Assembly (NCBI GenBank): GCA_013911165.1
Contig: JACETR010000019.1
Span: 1 to 40,944 of the forward strand
Source: Planctomycetota bacterium
Lineage (GTDB): Bacteria > Planctomycetota > UBA8108 > UBA1146
Length of the DNA: 40,944 nt
Direction: 5' to 3'
Shown here: positions 7,489-15,863 of the stretch, piece after piece
Numbering within the stretch: the first letter of the stretch is position 1
Layout: every line of letters begins with the position of its first letter
Translations under genes and position numbers: made by a program
Notes under the pieces: generated by a model
Database searches by the model: none
What the model was told of the DNA's origin: nothing
The model's input: the letters and a program-made list of their open reading frames with translations, nothing else

Positions 7489-8666
7489 CGATTTCCTCCG
7501 ATCTTCACCGGATCACCTTCCTGAAGGTCCGCGGGGGGGTTAACGATCACCGTTTCGCCACCAATCAATCCCGATCCAACCTCGATCAGGGCGTTGTCGA
7601 AGTCATCGCGCAAGGTCAGGGAGCGCTTCTCGACAAAACCATCGACGAGCACGAACACCTGATTTCCTTCTCCGGGCAACAGTGCACTCTTTGGCAACAG
7701 CACCATGGGCGGGGTGGGGTTGCTCTCCTCTTCAGGGACGAAGACAACGCGAACGCCCAACTCCGGCAAAAGTCTTTCATCACGCTCAAGGAATTCGGCA
7801 CGCAGTTCAACGGTGGCCTTGGCTCGGCTGGCGGTGGGCCAGACTTGGCGTACCTGGCCGCGGTAACCCTCCTCCGGGTAGGCATCGAGATAGATCAGTA
7901 CCGGTGCACCGACACGAGCGGCTTCCAGAGCAGTTTGTGAAAGTTCGATCTGAACTTCCAGAGTGTCGAAGTCGACCAGTGTGGCCACCGATCCGCGGGC
8001 ATTGGCACCGCCACCGCTGGCGACGACCACTTCCCCGACTTCAGCATTCTTTTGGACGATCACACCGGAGAAGGGAGCATAGACCGTGGACTTGTCGAGT
8101 CGCACGAGGATCTCTGCCAGAGATGCCTGCAGCGATTGCACCCGCGCGCTGGCTCCTTCATGGGTCGCTTCTGCGCTGTCGAGAGCGCTGGTGGGAACGT
8201 CTTCCGTTTCACTGAGTTTGCGCTGTCGTTCCATGGCAAGACGCGTCTGCTTTTCGTTCGCCTGGGCTGCACGAATTTCAGCCTGCAGTCGATCGCGATA
8301 AGCTTCGAGTTCGCGGGTGTCGAGGCGAGCGACCACGTCGCCCTGATCGACCCGGGAGCCTTCCTCCACATTCAATTCGACGAGGCGGCCGGGGATGTCG
8401 GTGGAAAGTGCAGCACGGCGACGGGCAACGATATAGCCATTGGCCGCTGTGCCGGCTCTGGCCTTGGCACCTCCACGCCTTTGAACCCGGGCGGTTTCAT
8501 ACTGGGCCTGCGAATCTTCCGTGACACTGGGCCACTCTTTCCAGCCGATGTAGCTGATCAAGACGAGCAGGATCAGCATGAACGGACCTCTGGATGACTT
8601 GGCAGCCGGAGTGCGATCGATGCGCAGTCTGTTCAGATCCGGCTTTTCGGGGGAGGAGTTGCTCAT
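7485..8666 (-). CDS. HlyD/MacA-like periplasmic adaptor protein
   Basis: A 393-residue membrane-fusion protein and the first gene of the export operon. One N-terminal helix (FMLILLVLISYIGWKEW, residues ~29-45) anchors it in the inner membrane. A lipoyl-like half-motif (GRLVELNVEEGSRVDQGDVV) is followed by an alpha-helical hairpin (~130-205). The second lipoyl half is VYAPFSGVIVQKNAEVGEVV, and beta-barrel segments end in GLIGGETVIVNPPADLQEG. This is the standard RND/MacA adaptor layout. The downstream genes supply ATPase and permeases; no outer-membrane TolC-like channel is present in the window, so that partner would have to be encoded elsewhere. Confidence 0.9.
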   Translation of the reverse strand: MSNSSPEKPDLNRLRIDRTPAAKSSRGPFMLILLVLISYIGWKEWPSVTEDSQAQYETARVQRRGGAKARAGTAANGYIVARRRAALSTDIPGRLVELNVEEGSRVDQGDVVARLDTRELEAYRDRLQAEIRAAQANEKQTRLAMERQRKLSETEDVPTSALDSAEATHEGASARVQSLQASLAEILVRLDKSTVYAPFSGVIVQKNAEVGEVVVASGGGANARGSVATLVDFDTLEVQIELSQTALEAARVGAPVLIYLDAYPEEGYRGQVRQVWPTASRAKATVELRAEFLERDERLLPELGVRVVFVPEEESNPTPPMVLLPKSALLPGEGNQVFVLVDGFVEKRSLTLRDDFDNALIEVGSGLIGGETVIVNPPADLQEGDPVKIGGNR

Positions 8667-8772
8667 TGGCTTCAGTCCTGATTCTCACGGGCATTGCGGG
8701 CTCACGGCCTGAATCGTCAATTCGACCATCGGGGTGCAGTATAGCGGTTCAGATCTCAACCCCGGTAGTGAT

Positions 8773-9762
8773 TTACCAGCCCTGCTCCTCTTTTGCTGAA
8801 CGAATGCTGTCGTTGAGAGCCCGGATTTGGCGCTGCTTTGCTTCCGGGTTTCCGGGATAGCGAGTCTCCCTTTGCAGAGGGTAGGCCTCGGTGCGCAGGT
8901 GTATCGGCATCGAATGACCCTGTCTCCGTCGTCGCTCCTCTCGCAGTTGACCCAATGCGACGGGGCCGACGACACTCGCCTGACCGGGACCTGCCGCAGC
9001 CTGGGTCATCACCCTTCCATCCATGTCGACAATCATGCTCGCTCCAGGCCATGAGAAGGGAGGGTAGTGATCGGCGGATGCCCCCTGATTGCAGGCGACG
9101 ACTGCCGCCAGATTCTCGACCGCTCGACTGCGATTGATGAGGGTCCACCAGTCGAGGGGTTCGGTTGCACCCCAGGGATCCATGTAGGCACTGATGCGGA
9201 TCAGAACTTCCGCTCCACCCAGGGTCAACTCGCGGCAGGTTTCCGGGAAGAGCCAGTCATAACAGGTGGCGACTCCCAACTTTCCGATCTCGGTATCGGC
9301 GACGGGGAAGAGGGGTTCGTCGTAGCCAGGGAGATCGTGGGGACTCGTGTGAACCTCCCATGGAATCCACGGATTGACCTTGCGGTAACGGGTGAGAATT
9401 TCTCCTTCAGGAGAGATGAGCACGGTGGTGTTGAAGAGGGCATCGGGCCAACGCGGGTCGACCTCGAGAAAGGATCCGCTCTGGATCCACACCTTGTGTT
9501 TCTGTGCCACTTTGGCGAGGCGATCGGTGTGGGGATTGGGGATCTCTACTGCCAGTTTTTCTACCAGTTCTTCGACCGTTTCGTAGATGGGACCGGCGTG
9601 GGCAAACTCCGGGAAGACGATGAGGCGGACATCGTGAAAGGGCTGGTAACCGACCACTGTGTTTTCCAGTTGTTCGATCAACCGGGTGGTCACTCCTTCC
9701 ATCTCGTCGCGATGACGGGGATGGGCATGATCGGTCTGGCAGCAGGCGGCGTAGTAAAGCAA
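8773..9762 (-). CDS. Carbon-nitrogen hydrolase (nitrilase superfamily)
   Basis: A nitrilase-superfamily amidase/nitrilase of about 329 residues. The catalytic triad is visible: Glu in VFPEFAHAG (~52), Lys in RYRKVNPWIPWE (~128) and Cys in VATCYDWLFPE (~167). The second glutamate region and the NRSRAVENLAAVVACNQGAS segment also fit. It probably hydrolyses a small amide or nitrile in the cytoplasm; the substrate is not readable. I prefer the TTG at 9762, which follows GGAAGGAAG and begins MLYYAACCQTD just before the first beta strand. The ATG at 9807 would add 15 residues with a weaker ribosome site. It lies directly downstream of dinB (8-53 bases, depending on start), so SOS co-transcription is possible. 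Confidence 0.87.
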   Translation of the reverse strand: MLYYAACCQTDHAHPRHRDEMEGVTTRLIEQLENTVVGYQPFHDVRLIVFPEFAHAGPIYETVEELVEKLAVEIPNPHTDRLAKVAQKHKVWIQSGSFLEVDPRWPDALFNTTVLISPEGEILTRYRKVNPWIPWEVHTSPHDLPGYDEPLFPVADTEIGKLGVATCYDWLFPETCRELTLGGAEVLIRISAYMDPWGATEPLDWWTLINRSRAVENLAAVVACNQGASADHYPPFSWPGASMIVDMDGRVMTQAAAGPGQASVVGPVALGQLREERRRRQGHSMPIHLRTEAYPLQRETRYPGNPEAKQRQIRALNDSIRSAKEEQGW

Positions 9763-9815
9763 CGGTCTTCCTTCCGCAGTCCTCGTTGGACTTGCTGAAA
9801 ACAGCATATCGTCTT

Positions 9816-11183
9816 TCAGCGTGTGAGGCAGGAGGTTCGCAGGATCAATCCCTGTCGGTCACGGCGGATGGGTGGAGTATTCTGTCCACTGTTTTGAGAT
9901 TCGCTCTCCTGTTGCAGGGCGAGAGCACTGCCTCGCAACAGCAATCCATGGCCATGCCGTTCGCGGATGCGATCGACTTGTGGGAGCAGTTTCTGCCACT
10001 TCTGTTGTTGTGGCTCTTCACTGGTCTGGGAGTTTTCCCCCGGGTTGTCGTCAGTGGGAAACAGTTCTGGCTGTGAGGCCTCAGGAACGAGATGGATTCC
10101 ATCGAGGATCACACCGATGAAACGTACCGCCGTGCGCCGCTGCTGCAGGGCCCCGCGCAAACCCAGAGCAGTGGTAATCAGGGTCGGATCATCCTGACAG
10201 GGGTGACGCAGTTTCAGGCGGCGGCGATCGCGGATGTGGTCGCTGTAGGCGATCTGTACCGTCAGCCCTCTGGCGAGGAGTCCGCGACGGCGTAATTCGA
10301 GCGCCGCTCTTTCTGTCAGATATTCGAGCATCGCATCGAGGGTACGGGGACAGGAGACGTCTTCATCAAAAGAGGTGCCCCGTTGAAGGGAACGGGGGAC
10401 TTCGCGGCCTCCAATACTGCGATGGTCTTCCCCCCGACAACGTTGAAAAAGAATTTCTCCCTGTCGACCGAAGAGTCCGCTGAGAGTGGGAAGTGTCAAT
10501 TGCCGTAGCTGATCGACATTGGCGATGCCGAGTCGCTGGAGACGTTCGGCACTGCGCGGGCCGATCCCCGGCAGTTCGATGATGGGCAACGCTCTCAGCA
10601 GGGCGTCCTCTTGTGTCGGGTCCAGGAGTCCGATGCCATTCGGTTTGTGTTGGCGGCCGATGAGGCGGGCGAACATGCGGTTGCGACCGAGGCCGACGGT
10701 AACCGTGAGTCCCGTGTTGTCGGTGACCTGTTGGCACAGTCTTCGTGCTTCGGCGACCGGATCGGGAAACAGTTTTTCGGTGCCGGAGAGGTCGCAATAC
10801 GCTTCGTCGAGATGCTCCTCCAGTCGTGGGGAGAGGGTTTCGCACAGGTCAAAGAGTTGTCGCGCATAGGACCGATACACCGATTCACGGCCGCGAACGA
10901 TGATCAGGGTCGGGCAGCGGCGCACTGCTCGTCCCAGAGGCATGCCAGCCCGGAGCCCGTGTTTGCGGGCTTCATAGGAGCAGGAGGCGATGACGCCACT
11001 GCCGACGGCGACCGGGCGTCCGGCGAGGCGCGGGTTGCGAATCTGTTCGACGGACGCAAAGAACGCATCGATGTCGACGTGGAGCATCAGGGAGTGGCGT
11101 CGTTTTCCGGTTTCGGAATCGGAATTAACGTCGGAAGTGAAATTGGCTGTGGAATTGGCAGTGGAATTGAAGTCGGTTTTCAT
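9816..11183 (-). CDS. dinB: Y-family DNA polymerase (DNA polymerase IV-like)
   Basis: Translesion DNA polymerase of 455 residues. Catalytic carboxylates are present in HVDIDAFFASVEQ (Asp37 by my count) and in HLDEAYCDLSG (adjacent Asp-Glu). The nucleotide-binding SYEARKHGLRAGMPLGRA, the RESVYRSYARQ segment, the thumb helix-hairpin-helix (LPGIGPRSAERLQRLGI) and the little-finger domain follow. A ~30-residue N-terminal extension rich in Asn, Ser and Thr is unusual. The ATG at 11183 is supported by AAAAGGATCACTG; the inner ATG at 11087 has no ribosome site. An SOS box lies 32 bases upstream inside a promoter, so LexA control is expected. I see no beta-clamp motif with confidence in the C-terminal tail. 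Confidence 0.93.
   Translation of the reverse strand: MKTDFNSTANSTANFTSDVNSDSETGKRRHSLMLHVDIDAFFASVEQIRNPRLAGRPVAVGSGVIASCSYEARKHGLRAGMPLGRAVRRCPTLIIVRGRESVYRSYARQLFDLCETLSPRLEEHLDEAYCDLSGTEKLFPDPVAEARRLCQQVTDNTGLTVTVGLGRNRMFARLIGRQHKPNGIGLLDPTQEDALLRALPIIELPGIGPRSAERLQRLGIANVDQLRQLTLPTLSGLFGRQGEILFQRCRGEDHRSIGGREVPRSLQRGTSFDEDVSCPRTLDAMLEYLTERAALELRRRGLLARGLTVQIAYSDHIRDRRRLKLRHPCQDDPTLITTALGLRGALQQRRTAVRFIGVILDGIHLVPEASQPELFPTDDNPGENSQTSEEPQQQKWQKLLPQVDRIRERHGHGLLLRGSALALQQESESQNSGQNTPPIRRDRQGLILRTSCLTR
11138..11173. repeat. Three 12-bp tandem units in the 5' end of dinB
   Basis: Three adjacent 12-base units (plus strand TGAAATTGGCTG, TGGAATTGGCAG, TGGAATTGAAGT) differ at a few positions. 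They encode the NSTANSTANFTS run near the start of DinB. Twelve-base units keep the frame, so copy number could vary without breaking the gene. Confidence 0.8.
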
Positions 11184-11209
11184 CAGTGATCCTTTTCAGG
11201 GGGGCGATG

Positions 11210-11238
11210 ATCATTGCGAACATCTGTTCGCATCGCAA
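11210..11238 (-). promoter_or_regulatory. dinB promoter with LexA (SOS) box
   Basis: On the minus strand TTGCGA (11238-11233) and AATGAT (11215-11210) are 17 bases apart. That spacer contains a perfect 7-bp inverted repeat with a 2-base centre, read on the plus strand as GCGAACATCTGTTCGC at 11216-11231. The CGAAC-N4-GTTCG core resembles the LexA box known from Firmicutes and Actinobacteria. A closely similar box sits at the same promoter position upstream of lexA. A repressor bound here would block RNA polymerase directly. Confidence 0.82.
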
Positions 11239-11385
11239 CCCCCTTATTGGCGATCCCTTGTTCCGGCAGTGGGTGGACCGCAACATGGTGCCAAATCGGC
11301 AAGGAAACGCCACGAGGTTCCAGTTGTGGACTGTTGGGGCTGATTTGCCGGAGGGAAAACCTGCGCTCGGGAGGGGAAAACAACC

Positions 11386-12204
11386 TTGGAAACACTACAG
11401 AGAACCGGCATCGACGAACACGGGGTGGAGACCCTGATTCTCGATCGCCCGGAGACGATCAACAGCCTCAATGGTGACATGGTGGCGGAGTTGTCGATCG
11501 CTCTCACCGCCATCGGGGAGGATCCCCAGGTTCGTGTCTTGCGTATCAGGGGGCAGGGCCGTGGATTCATGGCCGGAGGAGACCTGCGCTGGTTTGCCGG
11601 CATGTTTGAGGCGGAAACCGATCCGGTAAAGCGTCGCGAGGTGGTTCTCGAAGAGATCCGCAAGGTCCATGACAGCATCCTCGCCATCGACCGGATGGAG
11701 ATTCCCGTCATCGCCCAGGTTCATGGGGCCTGTGCCGGGTTCGGTCTGAGTCTGGCGATGGCCTGCGACCTGGTAGTGTGTGCGGACGACTGCAAGGTCA
11801 CCCTCGCCTACAGTGGCATCGGCACCAGTCCGGATGGAGGATCGACCTATCAACTGGTGAGACGCGTCGGTCGCCAGAGGGCGATGCAGATGGCGCTGTT
11901 GAATGAAAGACTCTCTGGCAAGCAGGCAGAAGAGTGGGGGCTCTTCGCCCGCGCAGTTCCCGCCGAGGAACTCGAAGCGGCAACCTTGCAATGGTGCCAT
12001 GGGCTCGCCGCAGGGCCAGCGGGAGCCTTGGCAAAAACCCGCCGATTGATCCGTTCGCCGAAGTATGATCTGGAAGCCGCTCTCGAAGCGGAGGCGCGCA
12101 ACTTCAGTGAATGTGCCGGTGGAGAAGAATTCTCCGAAGGGGTTCGGGCCTTTCTGGAGAAACGTCGACCCGATTACCCCAGAAGATCCGGAGGTCAGGG
12201 ATGA
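11386..12204 (+). CDS. Enoyl-CoA hydratase/isomerase family protein
   Basis: A 272-residue crotonase-fold protein. The two oxyanion-hole segments are RGFMAGGDLRWFAG (~59-72) and VHGACAGFGLSLAMACDLV (~108-126), and the IGTSPDGGSTYQLVRRVG region is typical of the family. Asp and Gly stand where enoyl-CoA hydratases usually carry catalytic Glu residues (GTSPDGGSTY), closer to isomerase-type members, so the exact reaction is open. The TTG start lies behind GGGAGGGG. Its stop overlaps the start of the SDR gene (ATGA), so the two enzymes are probably made together for acyl-CoA metabolism. The promoter must share the 202-base divergent region with dinB. Confidence 0.85.
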   Translation: METLQRTGIDEHGVETLILDRPETINSLNGDMVAELSIALTAIGEDPQVRVLRIRGQGRGFMAGGDLRWFAGMFEAETDPVKRREVVLEEIRKVHDSILAIDRMEIPVIAQVHGACAGFGLSLAMACDLVVCADDCKVTLAYSGIGTSPDGGSTYQLVRRVGRQRAMQMALLNERLSGKQAEEWGLFARAVPAEELEAATLQWCHGLAAGPAGALAKTRRLIRSPKYDLEAALEAEARNFSECAGGEEFSEGVRAFLEKRRPDYPRRSGGQG

Positions 12205-13055
12205 GCGCAGCAGAGGGAGCCCCACTGGCGGGCAAAGTGGTGTTCATATCCGGTGGCAGTCGCGGGATCGGCAAGGCCATCGCCCTCAAGGCGGCGGCGG
12301 ACGGAGCCAGGGTGGTGATCGCGGCAAAGACGGTCGACCCCCATCCGAAGCTTCCTGGAACGATTCACGAAACCGCGGAAGAGGTGCGTGCTGCCGGCGG
12401 CGAAGCTCTGCCGGTGCAGATGGATATTCGCGACGATGATCTCGTCGATGCCGCCGTAGCCCGCGCCGTGGAAGAGTTTGGTGCGATCGATTGTCTCGTC
12501 AACAACGCCAGTGCCATCAACCTGACGCCGGTTTCTGCGACTCCGATGAAGCGGGTGGATCTGATGTTTGATGTCAACGTGCGGGGGACCTACACCCTGA
12601 CCCGGGCAGCGGCACCGGCGATGAAGGCGGGGGGGCATATCGTCAACCTGTCGCCACCGCTTTCGCTGAACCCGGTCTGGTTCGCCCGTCATACCGCCTA
12701 CACCATCTCCAAATACGGCATGAGCATGTGCGTGCTGGGCATGGCAGAAGAGTTTCGATCTTCAGGGATTGCGGTCAACGCACTCTGGCCACGAACCGTG
12801 ATCGACACCGAAGCCTTGCGAATGATTCCCGGAGTCGATCGCAGGGCGACTCGCCAGCCGCAGATCATGGCAGACGCCTGGCATGCACTGGTGCAACAGG
12901 ACGCCGGAGCAGTGACAGGGCAGTTTCTGCTGGATGAGGAAATCCTGGCCCGGGTGGGGATCACGAATCTGGAGGCCTATGCCAGTGATCCTCAGGTGCC
13001 TCCTATGCCGGATCTTTTTGTCGATGGGCCCGGTTCCCTTTTCGATCAGGGTTGA
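12201..13055 (+). CDS. Short-chain dehydrogenase/reductase, HSDL2-like
   Basis: A 284-residue SDR. It has the cofactor motif FISGGSRGIGKAIALK (~16-30), CLVNNASAINL, the catalytic Ser in HIVNLSPPLSL and YTISKYGMSM with Tyr-x3-Lys. The NASAINLTPVSATPMKR and LWPRTVIDTEALRM segments resemble the SDR domain of hydroxysteroid dehydrogenase-like protein 2, a group linked to lipid metabolism. The ATG at 12201 overlaps the preceding hydratase stop by 4 bases. The open frame upstream is only the shadow of that gene. The 3' end overlaps the convergent thioesterase by 10 bases. It probably oxidises or reduces a hydroxyacyl-CoA or similar lipid with NAD(P)H; the substrate is unproven. Confidence 0.87.
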   Translation: MSAAEGAPLAGKVVFISGGSRGIGKAIALKAAADGARVVIAAKTVDPHPKLPGTIHETAEEVRAAGGEALPVQMDIRDDDLVDAAVARAVEEFGAIDCLVNNASAINLTPVSATPMKRVDLMFDVNVRGTYTLTRAAAPAMKAGGHIVNLSPPLSLNPVWFARHTAYTISKYGMSMCVLGMAEEFRSSGIAVNALWPRTVIDTEALRMIPGVDRRATRQPQIMADAWHALVQQDAGAVTGQFLLDEEILARVGITNLEAYASDPQVPPMPDLFVDGPGSLFDQG

Positions 13056-13486
13056 TCGGCGCTCAGCTTTTTCAGCTCTTCGAGAACGGTGGGGGCGAGG
13101 GGGACTTTTTTGCCCGTCGCATATTCCACCTCGACGATGCGGGAAGAACCGAGTGCCACGATGCGATCATGGGTGATGGACCGGATGCGGTGCTCGAGAG
13201 TGTAGCGATCGGTGCCGATATCGGTGACACGGATGGCGGAGACCAGTTCTTCAGGAAAGACGACCGGCGCCCGAAAGATGCATTCGACCTTTGCCAGGAT
13301 CGGACCGCTGGCTGTGTTCGGGCCGAGATCGCCGCAGCCGATTCTGCGAAACCCCTCGAAACGGGTCTCTTCAAACCAGCCGATAAAACGGGTGTTGTTG
13401 ACATGGCCAAGGGCATCCATGTCACCCCAGGTCACATGCAGGGGGATCTCCAAGGGCCAGTAATCTTCGGCGTCTGAATCTGCCAT
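13046..13486 (-). CDS. Acyl-CoA thioesterase (4HBT hotdog fold)
   Basis: A 146-residue hotdog-fold thioesterase. The signature VTWGDMDALGHVNNTRFIGW contains the catalytic-type Asp and the GHVNN turn of 4-hydroxybenzoyl-CoA thioesterase-like enzymes. FEETRFEGFRRIG follows as the hot-dog helix. It would hydrolyse short or aromatic acyl-CoAs in the cytoplasm. I placed the start at the ATG at 13486 because it is preceded by AGGAAAGG at 6 bases; an ATG 17 codons further upstream has no such site. It converges on the SDR gene with a 10-base overlap, and the acyl-CoA theme of the neighbours supports the function. Confidence 0.88.
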   Translation of the reverse strand: MADSDAEDYWPLEIPLHVTWGDMDALGHVNNTRFIGWFEETRFEGFRRIGCGDLGPNTASGPILAKVECIFRAPVVFPEELVSAIRVTDIGTDRYTLEHRIRSITHDRIVALGSSRIVEVEYATGKKVPLAPTVLEELKKLSADQP

Positions 13487-14040
13487 CGGTGACCTTTCCT
13501 GAAAGTGTGTTTTTGCCGGTTGGCAGGAGTATGCCACAGGGGAGCGGGAAATGTTGAATCAGGGCTCAATTCCTTCGTGGATTTTCGAATTTGGCCAAAC
13601 CCGGGAGAGTCGGGATCTCCCGGGAAAGTGTCTTTGAAATCGGGTCTCCCCTTGTTCAGACCCCCTCCAATCCCGTATCTTCCCCTGATCGAAGCGATCC
13701 CTCCTGAGGGGGGGACTCACTTCATTCGCGGGGAGTGCCCAAAGGCTCGGCGGGGAATGTGTTCATGCATTACTGTCGGGGCGGCGTTTTCTGTGCTGCC
13801 TGCCCTGTTTCGTTGATTCTGAAACCAGCGTTTCGGACGAATGGGTCTCCGAAAGTGTTTCGGAACAGCGGTGGGTTTGACGACAGGGTTTATCCGAAGA
13901 AGGATTTCTTTTTCGGCGATCCGATTTTTCAGTCAGCACAGAATGTCATGGGTCTGGCCCGCACTGATTTCAACTGACGATATCGGCTGCACTGAAGTGG
14001 TGTTGCCGACTTTGATGACGGACCGAAGGAGGTACGCCCC
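13487..14040. other. 554-bp divergent intergenic region
   Basis: No convincing gene. Three short plus-strand open frames (13505-13816, 13735-13977, 13841-14095) have no recognisable motif and no good ribosome site. The region must carry the thioesterase promoter and the promoter of the envelope cluster that starts at 14041. It holds a short dyad GATCGAAGCGATC near 13690 and a clear TCCGAAA/TTTCGGA dyad near 13850. A strong AAGGAGGT stands immediately before the DUF1302 start. I could not identify a good sigma70 promoter by eye. Confidence 0.6.
13831..13864. promoter_or_regulatory. Candidate operator: TTTCGGA / TCCGAAA / TTTCGGA
   Basis: TCCGAAAGTGTTTCGGA (13848-13864) is a perfect 7-bp inverted repeat around a 3-base centre. 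A third half-site TTTCGGA lies at 13831-13837. The cluster is about 180 bases upstream of the DUF1302 gene in a long untranslated region. The geometry fits a dimeric regulator, but no regulator gene is nearby and the function is inferred only from symmetry. Confidence 0.45.
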
Positions 14041-15849
14041 ATGCGAGGAGTCTTTTCCCCGCAATCTTCGTTGCGATACATCACACTGGCCCTGATCGGG
14101 CTGCTGTGTCTTCCCTGTATGCCTGGCAAGGTGCACGCGCTCGATTTCAACCTGCTCGATGGCAGGGTCACCGGGCAGTTCAGCACGACGGCCAGCATGG
14201 GACTTTCGTGGCGGGTTTCCAGTCGGGACCAGTCCATCATTGGAACCACCAATGGCGGAACTGCGTTTTCACTCAATGGTGACGACGGCAACCTGAACTA
14301 CGACAAGGGAGATATCTTCTCCAAAAACTTCAAGATTCTTCATGAAATCGCATTTGATTTTGAAGACTACGAGTTTTATGTGCAGGGCTTCTACTTCCGC
14401 GACCTCGCCATTCGAAAAGGGGAAGTTCTGCAAGAGGGGCGCCCGGAGATTTCGGGTACCACCGTGCGCTTCGCCGGAAGAAACGCTGTTCTTCTCGATG
14501 CCTGGGTGCGTCGGGAGTTCGATCTGGGCGACAAGCCGGTGCTGTTCACACTGGGAAGTCAGGTGATCAACTGGGGTGAGAGCACGTTCATCCAGAACGG
14601 TCTCAATACCATCAATCCGGTCGACGTCTCCAAGTTGCGTGCAGCAGGTTCCGAGATCAAGGAAGCTCTTGTGCCGGTTCCGGCGCTGAAGTTCGATTTC
14701 GATCTGACCGACACCATCGCCATTCAGGGTTTCTACCAGCTGGGCTTCCGCAAGACCCGTCTTGAGCCCTACGGAACCTTCTTCAGCACCAGTGACATCG
14801 CTTCCCCCGGAGGCAATGTGGTGCTGCTCGGATTTGGTGTCGATCCAAACGTGATCGATACTCCTCCTGGCCCCGCCACTCCCGGTTACAACGCACCGGT
14901 GGGTGTGGGTGTGACCCGGACCGGCGATCGCGAAGCCAGTGACTCCGGTCAGTACGGAGTTTCCGCTCGCATGTTCAGTGATCTCTTTGGTGGTGCCGAG
15001 TTCGGTTTCTACTACACCCATCTGCACAGCCGTCTGCCCCTGATCAGTTCCATCACCGGAACCGAGGCCGGAGTGGCCGCGGGCAACTACGGGGCTTCGG
15101 CGGAGTACTTCCTCGAGTTCCCGGAAGACATCCAGACCTTCGGTGCAAGTTTCAACGCCGATCTGGGAACCACCGGCTGGGCGATCCAGGGAGAGGCCTC
15201 TCTTCACCTCGATCAGCCACTTCAGGTCGATGACGTTGAGATCCTGCTCGCTTCTCTCTCGCCTCTGAATGCCGTCTTTGGACAGAACCAGCTGGGAGCC
15301 TTCGATTACAACGAAAAGGTCACCGGCTACGTGCGCAAGGACGTGGCTCAGGCCCAGTTCACCGTCTCCCGCATCTTCCCCGGTCTTTTCGGAGCGGATC
15401 AGGTTGTGGTGGTCGGCGAGCTCGGTGCGACGATGGTCAACGAGTTTGACGACAAGAACCAGTTCCGTTACGAAGCGGTGGGAACCTACACCACTGGTAA
15501 CCCCTTCTTCACCGCTCTCGGTATCCAGCCTGGAACCGAGTCGATCGACGCTTTCCCCGATCGCCTGTCGATGGGTTACAGGATTCTTTCCCGTGCCACT
15601 TACTTCAATGCTCTTGGACCTCTGCCGCTGGTTCCCCAGATCGCCTACTACGACGACTTCAAGGGAACCTCACCGGTACCGGTGGCCAACTTCATCGAGG
15701 GACGGAAGACCCTCAGTCTTTCGGTGGGAACCGGTGCGCTCGGTCTTTGGGACGTACGCCTGGGTTACACCAACAGTTTCGGTGGCGGGCGCTACAACCT
15801 GCTGAATGACCGGGACTTCATGTCACTGACCGCGAGTTATTCCTTCTAG
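14041..15849 (+). CDS. DUF1302 family outer-membrane protein
   Basis: A 602-residue exported protein. A signal peptide (LALIGLLCLPCMPGKVHA, cleavage probably after VHA at ~34) leads into a mature chain of alternating hydrophobic/polar strands, including VNWGES-like and ALKFDFDLTD segments typical of DUF1302. It ends in FMSLTASYSF: a C-terminal Phe with alternating hydrophobics is the usual insertion signal of outer-membrane barrels. DUF1302 genes are regularly found beside DUF1329 genes, as here (14-base gap). An AAGGAGGT ribosome site stands at ideal distance. Codon choice looks strongly biased (AAC, AAG, TTC, GGT preferred by eye), suggesting high expression. A transport or binding role for hydrophobic compounds is inferred from context. 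Confidence 0.86.
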   Translation: MRGVFSPQSSLRYITLALIGLLCLPCMPGKVHALDFNLLDGRVTGQFSTTASMGLSWRVSSRDQSIIGTTNGGTAFSLNGDDGNLNYDKGDIFSKNFKILHEIAFDFEDYEFYVQGFYFRDLAIRKGEVLQEGRPEISGTTVRFAGRNAVLLDAWVRREFDLGDKPVLFTLGSQVINWGESTFIQNGLNTINPVDVSKLRAAGSEIKEALVPVPALKFDFDLTDTIAIQGFYQLGFRKTRLEPYGTFFSTSDIASPGGNVVLLGFGVDPNVIDTPPGPATPGYNAPVGVGVTRTGDREASDSGQYGVSARMFSDLFGGAEFGFYYTHLHSRLPLISSITGTEAGVAAGNYGASAEYFLEFPEDIQTFGASFNADLGTTGWAIQGEASLHLDQPLQVDDVEILLASLSPLNAVFGQNQLGAFDYNEKVTGYVRKDVAQAQFTVSRIFPGLFGADQVVVVGELGATMVNEFDDKNQFRYEAVGTYTTGNPFFTALGIQPGTESIDAFPDRLSMGYRILSRATYFNALGPLPLVPQIAYYDDFKGTSPVPVANFIEGRKTLSLSVGTGALGLWDVRLGYTNSFGGGRYNLLNDRDFMSLTASYSF

Positions 15850-15863
15850 GAGGAGAGACAAAA

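Noticed and set aside
12111..12200. Longer start for the SDR gene
   Set aside because: The extra 30 codons lie inside the hydratase gene in another frame; the ATG at 12201 overlaps the hydratase stop and starts just ahead of the cofactor motif.
13505..14095. Three short plus-strand open frames between the thioesterase and DUF1302
   Set aside because: No motifs, no convincing ribosome sites, and the last one overlaps the DUF1302 start in another frame.
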